NCBI RefSeq assembly: GCF_018129985.1
Contig: NZ_JAFCKT010000002.1
Coordinates: 558,001 to 622,000 of the forward strand
DNA length: 64,000 nucleotides
Direction of reading: 5' to 3'
Source: Bradyrhizobium sp. SZCCT0148
Lineage (GTDB): Bacteria; Pseudomonadota; Alphaproteobacteria; Rhizobiales; Xanthobacteraceae
Both the position numbers and the translations under genes were made by a program. How positions within the stretch are numbered: position 1 is the stretch's first letter; each line of letters starts with the position of its first letter. Below are positions 38,871-47,533 of the stretch, piece after piece. Under the pieces are notes generated by a model. The model saw nothing but the letters and a program-made list of their open reading frames with translations. It was not told the DNA's origin and did not search any database.

Positions 38871-39439
38871 CTATTCACTTGTTTCGATCGAGGTGGCATG
38901 CAGGACGTAACGCTCTGGGCCGGGCGTGACGGCATCGAACGGCCAGCACGTCGCAAGCACGAGTTCCACGCTCTGCGCCGCGGGATCGATGCCCGAGGCG
39001 TCTCACGGACGACGGCCGAATAGTCCGCGCGGTAGCGGAAATGTTTGCCGTCGCGGCGTGTGATGTCAATGACGTCTCCGACGGATACACGCCGCAGAAA
39101 GCGGAAATGTGTGTCACGGTGCGCGGCATATACGGCAACCCCGCGCTCGCCGGCGTCAGCCGTTTGGGGGATATGGCCGGGCCCGAAGGCAAGCGCCTGG
39201 CCGCTGGTGCCTTCCAGAACGATGGCGCTGGCGCCGATCCGCTTCACCTCGATCCGCGCTACCGGCCACGTGTCGGCCCATGACCATGGCTTGATCACCT
39301 CGCCCGTTGCGACGCTTCTGTCGAAGGCGCGCTCCAGCAGCGCTTGCGCCAGCCACGCCTTGGCGTGGATGTAGGCGCCGTCGCCGAACAAGATGAGGCC
39401 GACCAGGGCCAGAACCAGGGGGGATAAGAGGCGAGGCAT
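38871..39439 (-). pseudogene. Class GN sortase with a one-base frameshift
   Basis: The frame from 39439 encodes an N-terminal membrane anchor and the first part of a proteobacterial sortase, including the catalytic His107 in AAHRDTHF. Near 39003 (about residue 145) the reading shifts. The last third of a normal sortase, with LVLATCWPFDA (catalytic Cys) and GPERYVLHA (catalytic Arg), continues in another frame to a stop at 38871. The 569-bp length is one base short of a multiple of three. Without the shift the protein would be 189 residues, usual for this family. As read, the Cys is lost and a meaningless tail runs to 38729. Either a true mutation, a sequencing error, or frameshifting. No good ribosome-binding site precedes the ATG. 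The adjacent intact target protein supports the identification. Confidence 0.85.
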
Positions 39440-39463
39440 TTGTCGCTACGTAAGCAATGACCC

Positions 39464-39511
39464 AAAAAGGCGCGCGCGGCCGTTGTGTACGGGACGGGCG
39501 ACCGCGCGCGC
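39464..39511 (-). terminator. Terminator-like hairpin between sortase target and sortase genes
   Basis: On the minus strand GCGCGCGCGG and CCGCGCGCGC form a 10-bp stem with a 22-base loop, followed after one base by TTTTT (complement of 39464-39468). It lies in the 101-bp gap, so the sortase may be expressed only by readthrough. A second small stem (AGAGGAG/CTCCTCT, 39516-39539) precedes it. Confidence 0.5.
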
Positions 39512-39540
39512 TAACAGAGGAGTTCGGGGAGGCTCCTCTC

Positions 39541-41802
39541 TCAAGCGGCGTCGGTGAGCAAGAGCCGACGCCGGTTGAACACGAACAGGGTTAGGGCGAG
39601 CACGATCAGGATCAGACCCGCGATCATCTTCAGCTCGGCCGAGGTCGCCGTCTTGGGCAGACGGATCGCATCGGGCGATGCAGGAGCCGGACGCCGCGCC
39701 GCCGGCGAGCTACGCGCATCGGCATGGCGTTCACGCAATTGTGCCGGGATCTGCGGCCGTTCGCCGAATACTTTCTCGAAGTCCCAGCCGGCCGGCAGGT
39801 TGATTGGCAATTCGCTGAGCTTGAGCGGCGCGCCTTCTGGCCGGCTCGGCGTCTTGTCGACGGCGACGAGGCTGGTCAGGCGCGTGACGATCTGATGGTC
39901 GAGCGCCAGCGCCAGGATCGCCTTGTCGGCCGCCTCCGGTGCGAGTTCGCGCATCGCGCGCGCCACTTCGGCGTCACCTATCTTGCGCCTGGCCCAGAGT
40001 TTCGACAGGCCGTTGCCTTCGGCGGCATTTTGCAGCTGCAGCGTCATCGACCATGGACGATCACCGACGCGTCCTTTGATTTCGAGCGAGCCTGCAAGCT
40101 TGTCGAGCTTCGCCGCCAGCACCAGCGGCTCGTCGCGGTAGACGTCGGGGATGATCGCCGGGGTGACGTCGGCCTTGGCCTCGGAGAATTTCGCGGTGAG
40201 CCCGGTCACGGCCGGATTTTCCAGCTTGGCGAACAGGCCGCGCATGCGCTCCTCCACCTGCTCGACGGAGCCGATATGAGTGAAGGCACCACGGCCGAGC
40301 TCGGCGGCGCGTGTCATCAGATAGGTGTTGGGCGCCGACCCGATGCCGACCATGAAGATGCGCGAGCGGCCGCGCATCGACGTGATGGTTTCGAACAATT
40401 GCTGCTCGTTGCCGATCGCGCCGTCGGTCAGGAAGACGACCTGGCGAACCATGCCGGTGTCGCCGAGCTTGTCGGCCAGCGCGGCGCGCATCGCCGGCAC
40501 CATCTCGGTGCCGCCGCGCGCCTGCAACGCACTCACGAACGAGGTCGCCTCGCCGACATGGGCCGCGTCGGCCGGGACGGAAGCCGGAAACAGAAGGTCC
40601 ATGGTATCGTCGAAGCGGATGACGTTGAAGCGGTCGGTCGGCTGGAGCCGGGACAAAGCGTAAGCGAGGCTCGCCTTGGCCTGGACGATCGAGGTTCCGC
40701 CCATCGAGCCCGAATTGTCGATCACGAACACGACCTCTCGCGGCAGCGGCTTTTGCGTCGCCTGCTCGGCGCCGGGCGGGGTGACGAAGGCGAGCAGATA
40801 GTCGGCGTCGCCGACACGTTCGCGGAACAGGCCGACCGACGGTGCCGTCTCGACGGCGGGCTTCCAGGTCAGCTCGAAGTCGCGGTCCGCCGGCACGGTG
40901 CCATCCGCAAGCGTGACGATCCGCGTCGCGCTCTCCGGGCTCTCGATCTTGACGTTATGGTGGTGGCTTCTGACTTCGCCGAGCGCGAAGCCGGCCTTCA
41001 GGCGTACCGCGATGCTGGTTGGATTGACCGGTGCATTGCTGGCGGGATTCAGCACGGGCGGCGAGATGCGGTCACGGTCCGGCACGGGATCCGAGGTCGC
41101 CGCGCCCCAGCCCGATCCGTCCTTGCGGAAGTCGACGCTCTGCACGATCGGCGCCGGATTGTAGCGCGGTCCGACCACCAGCGGCAGGCGCAGTGTGTAT
41201 TCGTTGCCGCTTTGATGCACCGGCTCCTGATATTCGATCTGCACCAGCACGGTCTCGCCGGGCCCGATATTGGCGACCGAATTGGTGAAGATGTTCGGCC
41301 GTTCCTGCTCGGTGAGGGCCGCCTTCCGGCCGGCGCGGCGCGCCTCGTCGTAGATCACGCGGGCCTGCTGCCGTTCCTTGATGTCACCGACGATGACGCG
41401 GCCCCCGACCACCATCTTCAGCGTATCGACGGCGCCGCCGGTCGCGAGCGGATAGACATAGGTTGCCTCGACCCAGTCCTTGGTCGGGTTGCGGAAGATT
41501 TGGGTGACGCGCGCGCGCAGCGTCGGGCCCGAAACCGTGACGTCGATGTCGGTGCCGAGGCGGATCGCTTCGGTGGTGGCGCCATCATCCTTCAGGAGCA
41601 GAGAGCCGGACTTGGCGTCGCCGGGCTGAAGCAGGCTCGCCTGCTCGATCGTTGCCGACCAACTGGTCCCGAAACTGACCAGCAGGGCCACGAAGGCCAT
41701 CAGCATCACCGCGACGCCTTGGGCGAGCAGAAACAACCCGAGCTTGATCAGCGCCTTCAACATGGGGTGCTCGTCGTTGTCAGCCGTGTCGTAGGTGTCC
41801 AT
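39541..41802 (-). CDS. Proteobacterial sortase target protein, VIT and VWA domains, LPKTA signal
   Basis: The 753-residue protein starts at 41802 (MDTYDTADNDEH). An N-terminal hydrophobic segment at about 15-45 is followed by a VIT domain (VTQIFRNPTKDWVEATYVYPL, GDIKERQQAR) and a von Willebrand factor A domain with an intact metal site (VFVIDNSGSMGGTS, FLTDGAIGNE). The C-terminus is a full sorting signal: LPKTA at about 715-719, a hydrophobic helix, then RRR. This architecture defines the marine proteobacterial sortase target family, always paired with a class GN sortase. That partner, just downstream, is frameshifted here. The role in the envelope is unknown. Confidence 0.92.
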   Translation of the reverse strand: MDTYDTADNDEHPMLKALIKLGLFLLAQGVAVMLMAFVALLVSFGTSWSATIEQASLLQPGDAKSGSLLLKDDGATTEAIRLGTDIDVTVSGPTLRARVTQIFRNPTKDWVEATYVYPLATGGAVDTLKMVVGGRVIVGDIKERQQARVIYDEARRAGRKAALTEQERPNIFTNSVANIGPGETVLVQIEYQEPVHQSGNEYTLRLPLVVGPRYNPAPIVQSVDFRKDGSGWGAATSDPVPDRDRISPPVLNPASNAPVNPTSIAVRLKAGFALGEVRSHHHNVKIESPESATRIVTLADGTVPADRDFELTWKPAVETAPSVGLFRERVGDADYLLAFVTPPGAEQATQKPLPREVVFVIDNSGSMGGTSIVQAKASLAYALSRLQPTDRFNVIRFDDTMDLLFPASVPADAAHVGEATSFVSALQARGGTEMVPAMRAALADKLGDTGMVRQVVFLTDGAIGNEQQLFETITSMRGRSRIFMVGIGSAPNTYLMTRAAELGRGAFTHIGSVEQVEERMRGLFAKLENPAVTGLTAKFSEAKADVTPAIIPDVYRDEPLVLAAKLDKLAGSLEIKGRVGDRPWSMTLQLQNAAEGNGLSKLWARRKIGDAEVARAMRELAPEAADKAILALALDHQIVTRLTSLVAVDKTPSRPEGAPLKLSELPINLPAGWDFEKVFGERPQIPAQLRERHADARSSPAARRPAPASPDAIRLPKTATSAELKMIAGLILIVLALTLFVFNRRRLLLTDAA

Positions 41803-41985
41803 GGGTCTGCTCCGGAGGGGACGTTTGCTGGCTCGGAGCATTCGCCGGGAGGGCCCGATTTCGCGAGCAGAATGATCGGTCATGTTCCGCCGCGGCCGGC
41901 CCGGGCAGGCCGCCGTGGGGCGCTCATGTGTGGTTTTGTGCTGGTTTGTCCGCCCTGCTACAGTGGCCGTGGAGCAGGGCCAGCG

Positions 41986-42756
41986 ATGCAGATGCAGGAC
42001 AAGATCACCGACAAGCAGCTTTCGGACGAGCAAAGCCGCGAGATCGCCGAGACCATTCGCGAGGAGCTCGCCAGGCGCCGGATCTCCCGGCAGACGCTGG
42101 CCGAGCAGGCCAAGCTGAGCCTGTCGACGCTCGAGAAGGTGCTCGGCGGCCGGCGCCCGTTCACGCTGGCGACGACGGTCCGGCTAGAGCAGGCGCTGGG
42201 CGTCTCCTTGCGCAACAACCCGGTCGTGACGGCGCCTCAGGCCGCCAATGATGTCGCTCCCGACAGCCTCGGCTCCTATGCGCATCGCGCCGTGACCTGG
42301 CTCGAGGACGTCTACGTCACGTTGCGGCCGTCGTTCGGCGACAAGGAGGCGATCTTCGCGTACCGCACCGAGATCGTCTGGGAGCCAAAGGTCTCTTCGC
42401 TGGTCTTCCGCGAGGGGGATCGGACCGATTCGGCCTACGAGCACACCGGCGAGGTCGCCGTCCCGCATCAGTCAGGCTTCATCTACCTCGTCATCATCAA
42501 GCACGGCCAGCATCGCGTGATCACGGTGTCGCGGCCGACGGTCGCCGGCGAGATGTATGGAATCATCTCGACGCTCCGCGCCGGTCCTGGTTCGCAGCTG
42601 ACGCCGATCGCGGCGCCGATCGCCTACGTGCCGCTCCGCAACGTCCCGAAGCCGTCTTTGGGGCGGGTCGGGCCCGAGGATGCCAACCACGCCTTGTATC
42701 GAAAGCACCTGCATCGCACGGTCGAGGAATCGTTCGCGCTGTTTTTGACGCTATAG
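41986..42756 (+). CDS. XRE-family helix-turn-helix regulator
   Basis: In this 256-residue protein, residues 20-75 are a Cro/CI-type helix-turn-helix (SRQTLAEQAKLSLSTLEKVLGG). The C-terminal 170 residues form a domain I do not recognise, beta-rich (FIYLVIIKHGQHRVITVSRP) and possibly ligand-binding. It is divergent from the sortase target gene, with 183 bp between, so it may control that locus. ATG 41986 or 41992 are both possible; GGAGCAGGG lies upstream. The open frame extends much further upstream, but that part is antisense to the VWA gene and not real. Confidence 0.82.
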   Translation: MQMQDKITDKQLSDEQSREIAETIREELARRRISRQTLAEQAKLSLSTLEKVLGGRRPFTLATTVRLEQALGVSLRNNPVVTAPQAANDVAPDSLGSYAHRAVTWLEDVYVTLRPSFGDKEAIFAYRTEIVWEPKVSSLVFREGDRTDSAYEHTGEVAVPHQSGFIYLVIIKHGQHRVITVSRPTVAGEMYGIISTLRAGPGSQLTPIAAPIAYVPLRNVPKPSLGRVGPEDANHALYRKHLHRTVEESFALFLTL

Positions 42757-42804
42757 TCCGCGAGAATTCGTCCGGAATGGCGTGGTATGCGTCTATAAGA
42801 GGGC

Positions 42805-44295
42805 ATGCAAGACGCGTCCGCGCGATACGGCGGCAAGGCTCCGCTGTTCTCCATCATCATCCCGCTCGAATATCATCGCGGGCAATGGGAGCAGTCCTGG
42901 GTCGCTTGGACATCGCAGACCGTCGACAAATCGCTCTACGAGATCATCCTGGTCGTGCCGCCGGATTTCGTCGCGCGCGAAGAGCTGAAGGCGCAGGCCG
43001 GCGGACAGGCGCGCCTGGAATTCACCGCTTCGGATCACGACATCGGGCTCTGCGCATTCGGCGCCACCAAGGCCCGTGGCAGCTATCTGTTCTTCACGGA
43101 GTCGCATTGCCGGCCGGAGCCCGACGTGATCGAGCTGTGCCTCCGCGCGATCGACGCGCATCCCGATTGGGCCGCCTTCTCCTGTCGGTCGGTGCCGATC
43201 TGTCATAACAGGCTCTCGGAAGCCGAAGCCGCGATGTACCAGGCCGATATCGAATTCGGCATGAGGCAGCATCCCTGGCGCAAGGTGCTCGACCAGTGCT
43301 TCGTGACGCGGCGCGACGTCTATTGGGAATGCGGAGGCCTGCGCGAGGAGCTCGGCCATTTCGCCGAATGGGTGCTGGCCGCCGCCTATTACGCGAAAGG
43401 CCATGCCATCGGCTATCTCGAGGAGGCGCGCTTCCATCATTATTACATCGGCGAAATCGGCGAGCTCAGGACCTTTACGCTCGATTTCGTCGAGGGCGAG
43501 ATCCGCTATCTCGGCGAGGCGCGGCGCGATCCCGGCAGCGAGCTGCTCGAAGTCCCGGTCGAATGGGTGGAATGGGCCGGGTTCGACGTATCGCTCGCCC
43601 GCGCGGCGTTGAAGGCGCTCGTGCATTACAGCTTCAAAGGCCGCGGATGGAAGCGGCCCGATGAAAAGCTGCGCGCCTTCTGGCGCTGGGGTAGATTGGC
43701 TTTCTTTGGCGATCGCCTCGTTCGCATCGCCGCGCGACTGGCCGTGATGCAGGCGTATCTCGGCCTGAGCGCGCTGACGGTGATCGGGTCAAGCGACGCA
43801 ATTGCGCGATGGATGAGGCGCTACATTGCCGCGTTGATCCATCTGCAGCGGCTTGAATGCATTCGTCGCATGCGTGGCCACGCCGGGCCGGCGGCGAAAT
43901 TCTTGGGAGATCGCGTTCTCGGGCAAGCCGGATTTCATGGTCTCGAATCCTCAGCCGGGCACGTCTTCCGCTGGAGCGAGCCGCAGGCCGCCGTTCGCAT
44001 CCAGGGCAGCGCGGGTCGCAACACCGTCCTGATCCGAAGCCCTGCCTTGCGCGCACCGCTGCGCGAGATCGGTGCGCATTTCTATCTCGAGGGCGTGCGC
44101 GTAGATGCCTCCGCAATCGCCATCGGAGCCGACAGCTACGCGATCGACCTCGATCTGCCGCCATCAGGCGTCGCTATCCTTGCGTGGTCATGCCCAGTGT
44201 TGACGGGGATTGGCGATTCCCGCCGTCTTGGGCTTTCCGTGGCGTCCATTGAGGTGAGCCAGGTTACCGGAGTTCGATCCAGTCCTAGAGCATGA
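42805..44295 (+). CDS. Family 2-like glycosyltransferase with C-terminal beta-rich domain
   Basis: This is a 496-residue protein. The N-terminal 230 residues form a GT-A fold (FSIIIPLEYHRGQWEQSW, SYLFFTESHCRPEPD, ECGGLREELGHFAEW). The usual DxD is replaced by TESH, so metal use may differ. The C-terminal part (about 375-485) is beta-rich and ends DSRRLGLSVASIEV, similar to the end of the glycosyltransferase at 36053. The gene ends inside a dispersed palindrome, which supplies its last codons and stop. No biosynthetic neighbours reveal the glycan. Confidence 0.75.
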   Translation: MQDASARYGGKAPLFSIIIPLEYHRGQWEQSWVAWTSQTVDKSLYEIILVVPPDFVAREELKAQAGGQARLEFTASDHDIGLCAFGATKARGSYLFFTESHCRPEPDVIELCLRAIDAHPDWAAFSCRSVPICHNRLSEAEAAMYQADIEFGMRQHPWRKVLDQCFVTRRDVYWECGGLREELGHFAEWVLAAAYYAKGHAIGYLEEARFHHYYIGEIGELRTFTLDFVEGEIRYLGEARRDPGSELLEVPVEWVEWAGFDVSLARAALKALVHYSFKGRGWKRPDEKLRAFWRWGRLAFFGDRLVRIAARLAVMQAYLGLSALTVIGSSDAIARWMRRYIAALIHLQRLECIRRMRGHAGPAAKFLGDRVLGQAGFHGLESSAGHVFRWSEPQAAVRIQGSAGRNTVLIRSPALRAPLREIGAHFYLEGVRVDASAIAIGADSYAIDLDLPPSGVAILAWSCPVLTGIGDSRRLGLSVASIEVSQVTGVRSSPRA

Positions 44296-44333
44296 TCTGG
44301 AAAAGTGCCTTGCGACTTCCGCGAAGATCATGC
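44290..44333. repeat. Intergenic palindrome GCATGATCT...AGATCATGC
   Basis: Perfect 9-bp arms (44290-44298 and 44325-44333) enclose GGAAAAGTGCCTTGCGACTT. This is a common rhizobial dispersed element; a degenerate copy lies at 8609-8675. It overlaps the 3' end of the preceding gene. Confidence 0.7.
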
Positions 44334-44414
44334 CGTGGGCCGCTAGTCCACCTCCGAGTCGAGCCGCCCCTGATGGGACGGCTCCGGATTGTCGAACAGG
44401 GGCGTGCGCGAAAA

Positions 44415-45638
44415 CTAGCCTCCGGTCTCGGCGCTGATGATATCGCCAAACAACTCCCACTGGCCCTTCTTGAAGCGCCACATCTTGAGCTGCTCGATCG
44501 GCGCGAAGTCCGTGGCGGAGGTGTTGACCTTGATCCCGGGGATCAGGGTATCGGGGGCGAAGTCCTTGAGACTCGCAGCCTGCTTCATGACGTTCTCGCG
44601 GGTGAGATTGTCGCCGGCCTGCTTCAGCACCTGCACCATGGTCTGGGATGCCGCGTAGCCATAGGCCAGGTTTGCGTCCGAGATGTTGGCACCCGGCATG
44701 TACTTGTCGATGAATGTCATGAACTTCTTCATGCCCTCGTCATCCTTCCACTGCGGATCGGAGGGGTCCTTGAGATAGCCGGCCGACAGCACGCCTTCGG
44801 AGGCCTCGAGACCGGCGGGCTTCATCACCGCGCCGATCGACACCGAGACGTCGGTCATCAGGTGCATCGGCTTCCATTCCAGCTCGGCGATCTTCTTGAT
44901 GGCCTGCGCCGCGAATTTCGGGGTCGCGATGTTGACGAAGACGTCGGCACCCGTGCCTTTGAGCTTGACGATATGGGCGTCGATCGACGGTTCCGACGTT
45001 TCGTAGCTCTCCTCGGCAACGATCATCTTGGAGGCCTTGTCACCGAACACGTCCTTGATGCCGGCGAGGTAATCCTTGCCGAAATCGTCGTTGGCATAGA
45101 AGATCGCGACCTTGCCGTCCGGCTTCTCCTTTAGGATGTACTTGGCGAAAATCTGGGCTTCGACCCGGTAGCTGGGCTGGAAGCCCATGGTCCAGGGGAA
45201 GTTCTTGGGATCGTTCCACTTGCTGGCCCCGGTGGCGAGGAACAGCTGCGGCACCTTCTTGGCATTGTGATACTTCTGCACGGCGGTCTGCGTCGGCGTG
45301 CCCAGTGCGTTGAAGATCAAAAATACCTCGTCGCTCTCGATCAGCTTGCGGACCTGCTCCACGGTCTTGGGCGGCGAATAGCCGTCGTCATAGGAGATCC
45401 AGTTGATCTTGCGGCCGTTGATACCGCCTTGGTCGTTGATCATCTTGAAATAGGCTTCCTCGGTCTTGCCGATGATGCCGTAGGCCGAAGCGGGACCGGA
45501 ATAGGCCTCGACATTGCCGATCTTGATCTCGGTGTCGCTGGCGCCAGTGTCGTATTTCTTCTGCGCGAAGGCACCCTGGGTGGAAAGCAATGTCAGGGCA
45601 GTTGCCGCGGCGAGCAGGACGAGTTTCTTGTTCTTCAT
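44415..45638 (-). CDS. Branched-chain amino acid-type ABC substrate-binding protein, orphan
   Basis: The 407-residue periplasmic binding protein of the LivJ/LivK superfamily has a signal peptide cleaved after GAFA (residue 25). Mature features include IKIGNVEAYSGPASAYG and the downstream ANDDFGKDYLAG. ATG 45638 follows AAGGAA. No permease or ATPase is adjacent; it is probably served by components elsewhere. Its neighbour upstream is an acyl-CoA ligase on the same strand, separated by a terminator, suggesting that it binds a carboxylate (for example an aromatic or aliphatic acid) and not an amino acid; this is inference. Confidence 0.85.
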   Translation of the reverse strand: MKNKKLVLLAAATALTLLSTQGAFAQKKYDTGASDTEIKIGNVEAYSGPASAYGIIGKTEEAYFKMINDQGGINGRKINWISYDDGYSPPKTVEQVRKLIESDEVFLIFNALGTPTQTAVQKYHNAKKVPQLFLATGASKWNDPKNFPWTMGFQPSYRVEAQIFAKYILKEKPDGKVAIFYANDDFGKDYLAGIKDVFGDKASKMIVAEESYETSEPSIDAHIVKLKGTGADVFVNIATPKFAAQAIKKIAELEWKPMHLMTDVSVSIGAVMKPAGLEASEGVLSAGYLKDPSDPQWKDDEGMKKFMTFIDKYMPGANISDANLAYGYAASQTMVQVLKQAGDNLTRENVMKQAASLKDFAPDTLIPGIKVNTSATDFAPIEQLKMWRFKKGQWELFGDIISAETGG

Positions 45639-45680
45639 GGAAATTCCTTGGGGTTTCTTGTTGAGTTGGGCAGGCACTTC

Positions 45681-45711
45681 AAAAAAAGAAAAGCGCCCGC
45701 GAGGGGCGCTT
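45681..45711 (-). terminator. Rho-independent terminator after the acyl-CoA ligase gene
   Basis: Perfect 8-bp stem AAGCGCCC/GGGCGCTT with a 5-base loop, followed on the minus strand by TTCTTTTTTT. It starts 5 bp after the ligase stop codon and lies only about 43 bp before the binding-protein start, so little room is left for a separate promoter. Confidence 0.88.
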
Positions 45712-45715
45712 GGGT

Positions 45716-47266
45716 TCAGGCGTTGACGGCTGTCTTGTCGACTTCGGAGGCCACCGAGAACTCCTTGCGTAGGGTCGGCTTGTGGATCTTGCCCGTTGCA
45801 TTGCGCGGCAGCGCCTCTACGAAGCGGATCTGGCGTGGGCATTTGAAACGCGCCAGATTGGCCGCACAATGCGCGAAGACATCGGCCTCGGTCAGCTTCT
45901 GTCCCGGCTTGACCGCAACAATGGCAAGGCCCACTTCACCCCATTGCGGATCGGGAAGGCCGATCACCGCGGCTTCCGCGATCGCGTTGAGCTGGTGCAG
46001 GACGTTCTCGACCTCGGCTGGATAGACGTTCTCGCCGCCGGAGATGTACATGTCCTTCCAGCGATCGACGATGTAATAGAAGCCCTCTTCGTCGACGCGC
46101 GTCGCATCGCCGGTGTGCAGCCAGCCGTCTGTGAAGGAGGTCTTGTTCGCGTCCGGCCTGTTCCAGTAGCCGGGCGTGATGTTGGGTCCCTTCACCCAAA
46201 GCTCGCCGAGTTCGCCGACATCGGCATCGGTGCCGTCGGGCCGCACGATGCGCACTTCGGTGTGCAGCACCGGCTTGCCGGCGGATCCCGCTTTCCGCGC
46301 CGCGTCCTCGCGGTCGAGCACCAGCACCGCCGGCGAGGTCTCGGTCATGCCGTAACCCTGCTGGAGCGCGACGCCGCGCGCCTCCCACACCTTCAGCAGC
46401 GGCACCGGCATCGGTGCGCCGCCGACACCGCCGACGATGAGCCGGCTGAGGTCGGTCGTCGCGAAGGCAGGGTGTTGTGCCATGAACTGGTAGATCGCCG
46501 GCACGCCGAAGAACACGTTGATACCCTGGGCAGGATCGTTGATCAGGCCGAGCGCGGCCCCGGGATCGAACGCGCGCATGATCATCACGGTGCCGCCGGC
46601 ATGAAGCACCGGATTGGTGTAGCAATTGAGCCCGCCGGTGTGGAACAGCGGCAGCACGGTGAGCAGCACCGAGGCCGGTCCGATGCAGGCGGGACCGCCG
46701 AGATTGACGCAATTCCAGAAGGTCATGCCGTGGGTGATGGTTGCGCCCTTGGGATGCCCCGTGGTGCCGGATGTGTACATGATGGTCGAGACGTCATCGA
46801 GCGTGACCTGCTCGATCGTCTCCAGCGGCTTTGCTGCCGCGATACCGGCCTCGTAGGACCCGCCGGGGCCGAGCAGCAGGCTGGTCGCGATGCCGCAGAG
46901 CTTTGCGACGGCAAGCGTGGTCTCGGCGAGATCCGTGTCATGGATCATCACCTTTGGCGCGCAATCGGCGGTGATGAACTGAAGCTCGGGAACGGTGAGC
47001 CGGGTGTTCAGCGGCACGAAGATCGCGCCGAGGCGGCCGCAGGCGAACTGCACCTCCAGAGTATCCGTCGTGTTCAGTGCCAGCACTGCGACGCGGTCGC
47101 CGCGTGAGATGTTTAGCGTGTGGCGCAGGAGTGAGGCGAGGCGCGAGACGCGGCGGTCCAGCTGCGCATAGGTGAAGCGGCGCTCGCTCGCGAGGTCGAT
47201 CACGGCGACCTTGTCAGGGGTACGGCGGCCATGATGAACGATCCAGTCGTAGTAACGAACGGCCAA
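45716..47266 (-). CDS. AMP-forming acyl-CoA ligase
   Basis: This is a 516-residue protein. I use the TTG start at 47266 because GGGAGGAATTC stands directly before it and MAVRYYDWIVHHGRRTPDK matches the family N-terminus. Motifs are IMYTSGTTGHPKGA (ATP/AMP loop), GMTETSPAV, WLHTGDATRVDEEGF and the C-terminal lysine loop RNATGKIHK. It activates a carboxylic acid to its CoA thioester. It diverges from two acyl-CoA dehydrogenase genes and probably supplies their substrate. The acid is unknown; medium-chain or branched aliphatic acids are possible. Confidence 0.9.
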   Translation of the reverse strand: MAVRYYDWIVHHGRRTPDKVAVIDLASERRFTYAQLDRRVSRLASLLRHTLNISRGDRVAVLALNTTDTLEVQFACGRLGAIFVPLNTRLTVPELQFITADCAPKVMIHDTDLAETTLAVAKLCGIATSLLLGPGGSYEAGIAAAKPLETIEQVTLDDVSTIMYTSGTTGHPKGATITHGMTFWNCVNLGGPACIGPASVLLTVLPLFHTGGLNCYTNPVLHAGGTVMIMRAFDPGAALGLINDPAQGINVFFGVPAIYQFMAQHPAFATTDLSRLIVGGVGGAPMPVPLLKVWEARGVALQQGYGMTETSPAVLVLDREDAARKAGSAGKPVLHTEVRIVRPDGTDADVGELGELWVKGPNITPGYWNRPDANKTSFTDGWLHTGDATRVDEEGFYYIVDRWKDMYISGGENVYPAEVENVLHQLNAIAEAAVIGLPDPQWGEVGLAIVAVKPGQKLTEADVFAHCAANLARFKCPRQIRFVEALPRNATGKIHKPTLRKEFSVASEVDKTAVNA

Positions 47267-47533
47267 GAATTCCTCCCTCGGCGACGTGTGCCGCCCGCGT
47301 CCCAAATTGTCGTGCAACATGCCCGGCGCGGCCCTGGGGGCCAGCCGGAGTTGGTGCATCGACTTCTTTTTGATGAGGAGTTGGCGCGCGAGGGGGTAAA
47401 ATCGTCTTGCGTTGAGTTGCTAGGCCGTAGCGTGCCATGAGAGTGGTTCGCCGGTCAGCCACTCTGCGCAAGTGAGCCGCCAATGTTCCGGCCATGGTGA
47501 GCGAGACGAATCCGTCCGCAAGGCAAGACTGCG

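Noticed and set aside
39724..41985. Long plus-strand open frame running into the XRE regulator gene
   Set aside because: It is the antisense of the VIT/VWA gene, kept open by GC-rich third positions. Only the part from 41986 has a ribosome-binding site and recognisable domain.
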